Assembly (NCBI GenBank): GCA_028285265.1
Contig: JANQPX010000035.1
Span: 1-64,000, forward strand
Reading direction: 5' to 3'
Length of the DNA: 64,000 nt
Source: Geminicoccaceae bacterium
GTDB lineage: Bacteria; Pseudomonadota; Alphaproteobacteria; Geminicoccales; Geminicoccaceae
Position numbers and translations under genes: made by a program
Part shown: in pieces, positions 9,701 through 17,004 of the stretch
Position numbering within the stretch: the stretch's first letter is position 1
Layout: every line of letters starts with the position of its first letter
The notes under the pieces: generated by a model
What the model was told of the DNA's origin: nothing
Seen by the model: the letters and a program-made list of their open reading frames with translations, nothing else
Databases searched by the model: none

Positions 9701-9930
9701 CAACCCGCTCGCTCGTGTTCTGGCTTCAATGTGGCCTGGCTCGTCTCTCATCGTGCTGTGTCATCCCGTCGCAGAGTTGAACGTGACCTAAGGCGGAGGG
9801 CCTGCCCGTGACGAGCATGGCAACCAGCTTGATTGACGAATTTTTAACCAATCGACTTTTTTGTGCGTATTTTTTGGGCAAAAACCTCGCGAGTGATGTC
9901 AGAATCGGCAGCAAAATCCGCCCAATTCGC

Positions 9931-9946
9931 TGGCACATGGCTTGCA
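9931..9946 (+). promoter_or_regulatory. Sigma-54 (RpoN) -24/-12 promoter of amtB
   Basis: TGGCAC at 9931-9936, a five-base spacer, and TTGC at 9942-9945 match the sigma-54 consensus (TGGCAC-N5-TTGCW) at every position. It ends 90 bases before the amtB start, in the correct orientation. The 100 bases upstream (9830-9930) are AT-rich, as expected for bending/IHF and enhancer sites, but I could not identify a clean NtrC dyad. Confidence 0.88.
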
Positions 9947-10035
9947 AAGTAAGTCGCCAGCGCCCGCCGCCAGGGGTGGAGAGGGTGTTTTCTGGATTGA
10001 GCTCGTACGCCAAGAAAGGCACTGAGGGGAACGAG

Positions 10036-11400
10036 ATGCTTGACAAGATAAGGAGCGCCACGCGGCTCAGCCGGCCGTTTGCAATCGGCGCAACAACGCT
10101 TGCCGTTGCAGGCATGGCTTTCACCGGATCGGCGATGGCGCAGGATGCTGGTGTGTCAGCTGAGACGGCTTACATCTTCAATTCGCTGTCCTTCCTGATG
10201 CATGGCTTCTTGGTCATGTGGATGGCTGCCGGTTTTTGCATGCTCGAAGCTGGGCTTGTGAGAAAGCGGAGCGTTGCAACACAGCTCTTGAAGAATGTTT
10301 CGCTCTATTCACTCGCCGGCATCATGTTTTACCTGGTCGGCTACAACTTGATGTACATGGACGTGAGCGGCTACATCGGCAGCTTCGCCATTTGGGGGGC
10401 CGACGACAGTGCGGCGCTTGCCGAGACAGCCGACTTCTCGGGTGGTTACTCCGCAGGCTCTGACTGGTTCTTCCAGATGGTGTTTGTCGCCGCAACGGCC
10501 TCGATCGTTTCCGGCGCCATGGCAGAACGCGTGCGCGTCTGGCCGTTCCTCATCTTCGTTGCCATCCTGACCGGCATCCTCTACCCGATCACCGGCTCTT
10601 GGGGCTGGGGCGGCGGCTGGCTCTCGGAGATGGGCTTCTCTGACTTCGCCGGCTCAACGATCGTTCACTCCGTCGGTGGCTGGGCGGCGCTTGCCGGCAT
10701 CATCATGCTTGGCGCACGCAAGGGCAAATACAGCTCGACGGGTCAAGTGCAGCCCATGCTCGGCTCGAGCCTGCCCCTGGCGACCATCGGCACCTTTATC
10801 CTTTGGCTCGGCTGGTTCGGGTTCAATGGTGGCTCGCAACTCGCGATGGGTAGTGCAGCTGATGTCATCGCGATCTCCAATATCTACATCAACACCAATC
10901 TGGCAGCTTGTGGCGGTGTGCTGACTGCGATGATCCTGTCCGAGATCATGTATAAGAAGATTGATCTCACCATGGTGCTGAACGGTGCCCTTGCCGGCCT
11001 GGTGTCGATCACAGCGGAACCACTGGCCCCAACACCCGGCCTCGCCATCCTGATCGGTGCCGTCGGTGGCGCACTGGTTGTGTTCGCTGTGCCGCTGCTC
11101 GACAAGTTCAAACTTGATGATGTCGTCGGTGCAATCCCGGTCCATCTGGTAGCAGGCATTTGGGGAACGCTTGCCGTGCCGATCTCCAATGGTGATGCCA
11201 GCTTCGGTACCCAGCTCGTCGGCATCGTCGCCTATGGCGCCTTTACCTTCATCGCCAGCCTCGCCGTTTGGGGCATCTTGAAGGCAACCATCGGTATCAG
11301 GCTCGCTGACGACGCCGAAAATGTCGGCATCGACCAAGTTGAACTTGGCATGGAAGCCTATCCCGAGTTTGGCCACGGAGTGAGCTCGGCCAACGCCTAG
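10036..11400 (+). CDS. amtB: Ammonium transporter
   Basis: A trimeric Amt/Mep/Rh channel for ammonium (454 residues). A cleavable-looking signal peptide (basic start, hydrophobic run, AMAQ near residue 36) precedes eleven transmembrane helices, as in other proteobacterial Amt proteins. The twin pore histidines are visible in HSVGGWAA and in VHLVAGIWG, and the Amt signature region is intact. The ATG at 10036 has a GAGGGG site; an open frame back to 9808 crosses the promoter and is rejected. The perfect RpoN promoter upstream says it is switched on by nitrogen limitation through NtrC. Unusually, no glnK/glnB is adjacent, although AmtB is normally encoded with its PII regulator. A hairpin terminator follows. 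Confidence 0.95.
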   Translation: MLDKIRSATRLSRPFAIGATTLAVAGMAFTGSAMAQDAGVSAETAYIFNSLSFLMHGFLVMWMAAGFCMLEAGLVRKRSVATQLLKNVSLYSLAGIMFYLVGYNLMYMDVSGYIGSFAIWGADDSAALAETADFSGGYSAGSDWFFQMVFVAATASIVSGAMAERVRVWPFLIFVAILTGILYPITGSWGWGGGWLSEMGFSDFAGSTIVHSVGGWAALAGIIMLGARKGKYSSTGQVQPMLGSSLPLATIGTFILWLGWFGFNGGSQLAMGSAADVIAISNIYINTNLAACGGVLTAMILSEIMYKKIDLTMVLNGALAGLVSITAEPLAPTPGLAILIGAVGGALVVFAVPLLDKFKLDDVVGAIPVHLVAGIWGTLAVPISNGDASFGTQLVGIVAYGAFTFIASLAVWGILKATIGIRLADDAENVGIDQVELGMEAYPEFGHGVSSANA

Positions 11401-11422
11401 CGTCGACTCCCTTCACGACGCG

Positions 11423-11458
11423 ATCGGCCCGCTTTGGTCCTAGACCAAGCGGGCCGAT
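11423..11458 (+). terminator. Hairpin downstream of amtB
   Basis: Arms 11423-11439 and 11443-11458 pair over 16 bp with one bulged T and a three-base loop, followed after GA by CTTTTG. It sits 22 bases after the amtB stop and fits a rho-independent terminator with a short U-tract. Confidence 0.65.
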
Positions 11459-11733
11459 GACTTTTGAACAAAGACAAAACGCCCATCCGGAAAGTCCAGC
11501 AAAGATGACGGATTCCCGTCTGCGACTATCGGTGAACCTAAACCTCTAAGAGCGCCTCGGCCCGGTCGCCAGCGTGACGACTTCCGTCCCTGAAGCCAGC
11601 AGAGTCTTGGCACCTGACGCAGATCGGCCCACTCGCTTTGGCTATCAAGAAATAGCCTATAAGATGATTTTTTTCATAGTAATATACATTTAAAGGATAG
11701 AAAATTCAGGCGAGACGTGCTGATACTCGCCTG
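11459..11733. other. Intergenic region with an AT-rich block before the patatin-like gene
   Basis: No gene is visible. The stretch 11640-11705 is far more AT-rich than its surroundings (runs of T and several TATA-like words, e.g. CCTATAAG near 11657), which suits the promoter of the following gene. I could not settle a specific -35/-10 pair. Confidence 0.4.
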
Positions 11734-13548
11734 ATGGAAGATAGTCGAACATCAGACGGTCAAAAGATCACCGATGAAAGCGGAACGATCGGGTTGGCCC
11801 TCTCGGGAAGCGGTCTACGCGCATCGCTGTTTCACGTCGGCCTGCTGGCACATCTTGCCGAATTGGATCTGCTCCGCCGCGTCGATATGATCTCAGTCAC
11901 CGGTGGCGGTGCTCTGGTCGGCGCGCTTTACTACCTGCACTTGAAGCACCTCCTTGATGACGAAGGCGATCTTGAAAGCGGACGCCTTATCCAGCTGGTT
12001 GCAGCATTGGAGCGGGATGTCCTAGAGGCCGCACAGAGCGATCTCGGCAGTCAGCTGTTCGCCAATCCTTTTGTCAATTTAAAACGGCTGAGCGCCAGCT
12101 ACACCAGCGCTACGCGCCTCGGCCACCTGCTCGACCGTCGAATCTTCCGCTCGGTTTGGAAAGGCGCGACTGGCCAGCCGATCGAGATGCGTGACCTCTC
12201 GATCCACCCTCGCGGCGACCGTGACTTTAACCCGGTAACCGACAATCGAAAGCGCTTTTGCAAAGCACCGTCGCTGATCATTAATGCAACAAATCTCGAG
12301 ACGGGCCGGCCTTGGCGCTTCGACGCTGGCGGCATGGGCGAGCCTGCCCCTTCAGCCGCCCTTCGACGCATAAGCCGCTCTGCAGCCCTAAGCGAAAGCG
12401 CCTATGAGCGGCTACCCAACAGTCATGTACGCCTTCCTCTTGGCCAGGCCGTGGCTGCATCGATGGCCATGCCTGACCTGCTTGAGCCGCTTTGTCTTCC
12501 GCGCCTCTACCCGAATCCAGGAAACCGTTCTGTCCCGACAGACGTTCTTCTTGGCGACGGCCGGCTCTCAGACCCACTCGGCGCTGAAGCCTTACTTGAT
12601 CATGGCTGTAACCGGCTCATCCTTGGCGAAGCCAGTGGTTCAGAAACACTGAAGATTGGCCTGACCGACACGATCCAGGCGCGCCAGCTTGCCCATCTCG
12701 AATCACGCCGGCCAGGAGGCGTGGTTCTCGTCCAAATGCTGCGAGAGATCGAAGCCCTTGAGATCAAACCGCTCGGTCGGTTCGGACGCGGTCGGGTCAT
12801 CACTGATCGGCGAGATAACGGCGTCACCAGTTATGGGATCGAACATCGAACACAGAAGTTGATCGCAGGCCTACGTGCCGGCCTCGACGCGCCGAGCGAC
12901 GTCGAAGCGTTGAGCATGATGGCGAGTGGCTACCTCATCGCAAAACGCGCCTTCCAACAATACCGACAGAGCGGTCATGCTTGGACGGACGAACCTCCGC
13001 GGCCACCGTCAAGCTGGCGGTTTACGCCCTTGATCGATCCGCTTCGAGATCCCTCAAAAGCACTGATCAAGCATCTCAAGACAGCACGCCTTCCCGCTTT
13101 TCGATCCGAGCGCCTAACACTTCGCCAAGCCTTCGGCTCGGGGCTCCTGGCGGTTACATCGATGCTGACACTGGTCGCACTTACAGCATCCTGGTCGGCA
13201 CTTCGGCCTGAAGCTGGCGCCGATCAGCTCTGGCTCCTGGCAACCCTCGGAATCGTCCTATCCCTCGCCTGGATGGCCGGTCGCCATCTGCACTCGTTCA
13301 ACGCTTATGGTCTATCCCCACAACGAAAGGGGCCCCTGGCGCGCTTTGTCGATAGGCTGGGCGTCGTCTTTGGGGCATTCCCCAACGCTATCGCAACACG
13401 ATTTCAGCATCGCAGCACACAGGCCTTTTTGAAAGCAGGCCAACTGGATGCCGTCGGTATCAAACAGCGGGCAACCAGCAAAAAAACCGAGACTGTCTCG
13501 CCCCGGAGGCGCTTGAATCCTCCCGACGCGGTCGACAAGGCTGCCTGA
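11734..13548 (+). CDS. Patatin-like phospholipase family protein with altered nucleophile
   Basis: A 604-residue protein with a patatin/cPLA2-type acyl hydrolase domain in its first 400 residues. The oxyanion-hole loop is recognisable (LALSGSGLRA, 21-30) and so is the catalytic Asp loop (GDGRLSDPLG, Asp275). The nucleophile elbow, usually V-S-G-G-S in this branch, reads VTGGGA at 55-60, so Thr56 stands where serine is expected. It may be a threonine nucleophile or an inactive pseudo-enzyme. Two transmembrane helices (about 466-485 and 499-516) lie near the C-terminus, so the domain is membrane-tethered, presumably facing the cytoplasm. No ribosome binding site is obvious at 11734. It converges on the AsmA-like gene. 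The hydrolase family call is fairly sure; activity is not. Confidence 0.75.
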   Translation: MEDSRTSDGQKITDESGTIGLALSGSGLRASLFHVGLLAHLAELDLLRRVDMISVTGGGALVGALYYLHLKHLLDDEGDLESGRLIQLVAALERDVLEAAQSDLGSQLFANPFVNLKRLSASYTSATRLGHLLDRRIFRSVWKGATGQPIEMRDLSIHPRGDRDFNPVTDNRKRFCKAPSLIINATNLETGRPWRFDAGGMGEPAPSAALRRISRSAALSESAYERLPNSHVRLPLGQAVAASMAMPDLLEPLCLPRLYPNPGNRSVPTDVLLGDGRLSDPLGAEALLDHGCNRLILGEASGSETLKIGLTDTIQARQLAHLESRRPGGVVLVQMLREIEALEIKPLGRFGRGRVITDRRDNGVTSYGIEHRTQKLIAGLRAGLDAPSDVEALSMMASGYLIAKRAFQQYRQSGHAWTDEPPRPPSSWRFTPLIDPLRDPSKALIKHLKTARLPAFRSERLTLRQAFGSGLLAVTSMLTLVALTASWSALRPEAGADQLWLLATLGIVLSLAWMAGRHLHSFNAYGLSPQRKGPLARFVDRLGVVFGAFPNAIATRFQHRSTQAFLKAGQLDAVGIKQRATSKKTETVSPRRRLNPPDAVDKAA

Positions 13549-13605
13549 GCCCATTGGCGACCGGAGCCAACGCTTCGACATAAGGATCAACGGTTCGACC
13601 GATCG

Positions 13606-16600
13606 CTAGTCGTCGGTGTCCCTGACCTCGGGAGCCTCAAGCGTCCCGTTGAGCAGTCCACCGAAAAAGTCCCGGATGAGACCTGGCGTGAGGATCGAAA
13701 GCGGATTGACATAGACCGTCGGGTTGTCCGCCGGCCCCTCAATCGTGTAGGTCGCCGCGAAAGCTCCACGGCCATCCGTACCCGTCAGAATGCGTCCAAG
13801 GACCGGAACCTGACCCAGCAGTCGGTTCAAGGTGTAAATCGGGATGATCGTTCCTTCGAGATCGATGCGCTCCTCGTCAGGTACGACGTCGCCTTTAACG
13901 GTCAGGCCAAGTTCAGAGCCGCGTAAGAGCCCGTCACTCAGCGTCAATCGTCCATCCTGGTAGGAAAAGGGTAACAGCAGGTGATCCATCTGGATCCCTT
14001 TTCCGCCGAGAAGATTGCCAATGCCGCTCAACGACGCGAGCGTCAGCATGCGCGCAAGCAGAGGGGCATCCTGCAACAGAAAATCGGTGATCTCGAAGCG
14101 ACCGTCGGCAAGCACCGGATCTTGGGCTTCAAGCCTTGCCGAGAGCGACAGACTGCCGCCATCAACACGCTGACCGAGGTCGAGTGCTTCGATCAAGGCA
14201 CCGGCGTTATCGCTTCTGAGTTCAAGGCGACGATCTTGACCATCGCCTTCCGCCGTGAGTTCCAGGACAACCTTGCCACCCGCGGGCAGCGTGCCGATCG
14301 CACTCGCACTGCGCCAACCATCGATTCCATGGGACGCATCCGCCTGAACATCGATCAGCTCAACACCGCTGATCTTGAGCTGATCCGCCCGAATGATGGC
14401 ATCAAAGCGCTCGGCGGCGCGCTTTTGTTTCGGCTCGTCGCCGAAAAGGGCATCGAGATCCAACCGTTCAGCTTCGATCACGATGTCATAGCCGCCATCA
14501 TCATCCCGAGCATAGCGGATATCGGCTTGGCTGTCGGCGAGACGAAATTGATTGACCACCAAGGACTGTAATCGACCATCCGATAGCTGGAACGATCCCG
14601 AGCCACTGAGATCGCCGGCAAGCAATTCAAAATGCTTCACGTCGATGGGGCCGTCGACCGGCATGACCAACGACGCGCGCACAAGCCCCGCCTCGCCCGA
14701 CTGCTTCTCCCAAGCGATCCCTTCTGGTGCAACGGCGAGTGACGTTAAATCGGCTTCTAAATCGACCCAGAACTGCGTTCCGGTTTCGGTGACCGTCGCA
14801 ACAAATCCGAATTCGCCGCCTAATCCGTCGACGGGAAGCCCTTGGGCCTTGAGTTGCTCCCGGCTGAGACGGCCATCGAGGACGATCCGCCGCGTGGATG
14901 CATCTTCATCCAAAGGTTCGATCACATCGATCTGAAGGGGGATCCCGCTGACCGCTGCAGCACCATTCAATCGGACCTTGTCCTCATCGAGGGTGAGGCT
15001 AAACCGCCCCTGATCCAGGCCGATGCCATCGGGGAGCTTTGGCAACCGCTCGACCACGACATCAACAAGCTCTGCCTCAGCGAGTACGATGGCCTCGTCC
15101 TCGGTCACCTCTTTATGCAGTGGCAGACGGACCTTGATCTCGGCAGCAACGCGCCCGGACGTGGTCGACGGCGCGATCTCGAGGTCCTTTGCAACGTCTA
15201 ATGGCGGATGATCCAATAGAGCCAGCACCGTCTCCATCGAGCCTTCAGCATTGGCGACAACACGCAACTGTGTGGCGGTTCTCCCGGGCTTACCCATGCC
15301 TGTGATGATCACCTGACCGTCGCTCAAGGTTACGCCAGCATTGGCGCCGCCCCGAACGTCGAACGCCATGCGATCGGCGTCAAACGTCACCGTCCCCGAT
15401 GCATCAACAACACGCGGCATTTCGTCGATATAGCGGACAGACAGTCCCTCAAACGCAAACATGCCGCGGATCGCCTCATCGCGGAGTGGCTCAGGTCCGA
15501 AGTCATCAGGCCTGAGCTCAAGCCTTGCCTCGGCGCTGGTCACCCGTCCTGTCTCGATGTTCTCGACGACCCACTCTCGCGCGTCGTCCCCGAGTTGGGG
15601 CGGCCAAAACGCCGGTAGATCTTCGGCACGAACATCACGTGCGTCGAGATCAAGTTCGACCAAGGGTGCCTCGCCGGTCCAAGCCACATGGCCAGAAGCG
15701 CCAAGCTTGGCACCACGGCTGACAATCAAGGCATGATCGATGTCAGCCGAACCCAAGTCGTCGGCGAGTTTCCCCTTGAGACCGATCATCTCAATGTCGA
15801 GGGGTTCCGCTAGATGATCGGGCCAATCGATCATACCCCGATCGGCGAGCAGATCGAACGTCAGCCCAGTATGGCTGCCGTCGGGTTTGATCTCACCTTC
15901 GATCGACGCCGTTATCGGGACGCGAACGCCGCTGAGCTCGGCAGGCAGCACTGGCGACTCGAATGGCCAGATCCCGGGAAGATCTGCTGGCATGAGGCCA
16001 GCAATGTCGATGGCGAACGGCAGCCGATCCGAGTTCGGCTGCATCGTTGCCGTCAGCTGAAGGGATGCCGCCTCGGACGAGGGCTGTGCCACCTCTGCCC
16101 GGAGCCAGGCATCGACGCCACCTTCCTGCCGGCGAAGCCGCAGATCGGCATTCCTCGTGGTAAGGGCTCGAGCACGCAGGCGATCGTAAAAGGCGACCCG
16201 CCCGCCGCTGATCTCTAACGTCCTGAGGAAAGCGATCCGCTCGTCTGGCTTGGCCGGATGCATGAAACGCTGGATCAAAGCGCCGATATCGACGCCTTGT
16301 ATACTACGGTCGTCCTCTGCATCGAGATGGAGGTCGATAACACCATCTTCATTCCGCTCAACAACGAGGGAGGGTGCTTCAGCGTGAACGCGAGACGCAG
16401 CGATAAGCCCATGCTTCAAAAAAGCTTCAATGCTCAGCGCTAGATCGACCTCGGGAAAGGCCAGCATCGTCCCGACCGTTTGTCCTTCCGTGGTTCGGCC
16501 AAAACGCAGATTGACGCCGATCAGCTCCAGCGTTCGTCGCTCTTTGTTAAATCGGAGTTCGATACGATCCGTCGTAACAGCAAGCGCATCGTTCTCCGGC

Positions 16601-16746
16601 GTTAGAGCTGCTTCAATATGTGGCTTTAGCCATGCGAGTTCGATCGAACCAGCATTGAGGCGCAAGACGAAGAGAGCGAGCGCGAAAACGAGCCCGAGGA
16701 AGAGCCAGAAGACGCTGCGGTAAGCAATATGGAGCGCAGTCAGCAA
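13606..16746 (-). CDS. AsmA/YhdP-like protein with DUF3971 and AsmA C-terminal region
   Basis: A 1046-residue protein with one N-terminal membrane helix (about 8-28) and a very long beta-rich periplasmic body. The layout (DUF3971-like region in the first half, AsmA-type C-terminus with repeated DG.L..LV/DG.GSLS strands) fits the YhdP/TamB/AsmA group. These are thought to form hydrophobic-groove bridges that carry phospholipid from the inner to the outer membrane; that is family knowledge and is not shown here. It lacks any enzyme motif. The gene is single, faces glnE across a 258 bp divergent gap, and overlaps nothing downstream. Family placement is confident; exact orthology to YhdP is less so. 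Confidence 0.8.
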   Translation of the reverse strand: MLTALHIAYRSVFWLFLGLVFALALFVLRLNAGSIELAWLKPHIEAALTPENDALAVTTDRIELRFNKERRTLELIGVNLRFGRTTEGQTVGTMLAFPEVDLALSIEAFLKHGLIAASRVHAEAPSLVVERNEDGVIDLHLDAEDDRSIQGVDIGALIQRFMHPAKPDERIAFLRTLEISGGRVAFYDRLRARALTTRNADLRLRRQEGGVDAWLRAEVAQPSSEAASLQLTATMQPNSDRLPFAIDIAGLMPADLPGIWPFESPVLPAELSGVRVPITASIEGEIKPDGSHTGLTFDLLADRGMIDWPDHLAEPLDIEMIGLKGKLADDLGSADIDHALIVSRGAKLGASGHVAWTGEAPLVELDLDARDVRAEDLPAFWPPQLGDDAREWVVENIETGRVTSAEARLELRPDDFGPEPLRDEAIRGMFAFEGLSVRYIDEMPRVVDASGTVTFDADRMAFDVRGGANAGVTLSDGQVIITGMGKPGRTATQLRVVANAEGSMETVLALLDHPPLDVAKDLEIAPSTTSGRVAAEIKVRLPLHKEVTEDEAIVLAEAELVDVVVERLPKLPDGIGLDQGRFSLTLDEDKVRLNGAAAVSGIPLQIDVIEPLDEDASTRRIVLDGRLSREQLKAQGLPVDGLGGEFGFVATVTETGTQFWVDLEADLTSLAVAPEGIAWEKQSGEAGLVRASLVMPVDGPIDVKHFELLAGDLSGSGSFQLSDGRLQSLVVNQFRLADSQADIRYARDDDGGYDIVIEAERLDLDALFGDEPKQKRAAERFDAIIRADQLKISGVELIDVQADASHGIDGWRSASAIGTLPAGGKVVLELTAEGDGQDRRLELRSDNAGALIEALDLGQRVDGGSLSLSARLEAQDPVLADGRFEITDFLLQDAPLLARMLTLASLSGIGNLLGGKGIQMDHLLLPFSYQDGRLTLSDGLLRGSELGLTVKGDVVPDEERIDLEGTIIPIYTLNRLLGQVPVLGRILTGTDGRGAFAATYTIEGPADNPTVYVNPLSILTPGLIRDFFGGLLNGTLEAPEVRDTDD

Positions 16747-17004
16747 GATTGAGCCAAATGATTAGACAATCCATCAACGTCGGACGATATCAACGTTGGC
16801 AGAGGACGCCTCTCGTCCATAGCATTCCTCTCATCGTTAGGCGATGCGCTTTTGCTATCGAGACGCGAAAGTCTCCACCTTCGACGAAAAGTTGTCACCA
16901 CAACAGCACGCATTCTACATATGCGATAAGGAAAACAATCGTGTTAACGTTTGAGCAGATGGTGGCCTGCCCTCACAAACGATCAGGAGCAACCAGCTCA
17001 TCCG
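16747..17004. promoter_or_regulatory. Divergent intergenic region (AsmA-like / glnE)
   Basis: About 258 bases separate the divergent starts and must hold both promoters. The segment 16905-16960 is comparatively AT-rich. An AGGAG at 16984-16988 lies too far (16 bases) from the glnE ATG at 17005 to be ideal, leaving the glnE start slightly uncertain. Confidence 0.4.

Noticed and set aside
10654..11376. 240-codon minus-strand frame within amtB
   Set aside because: Antisense of amtB; translation has no plausible domain.
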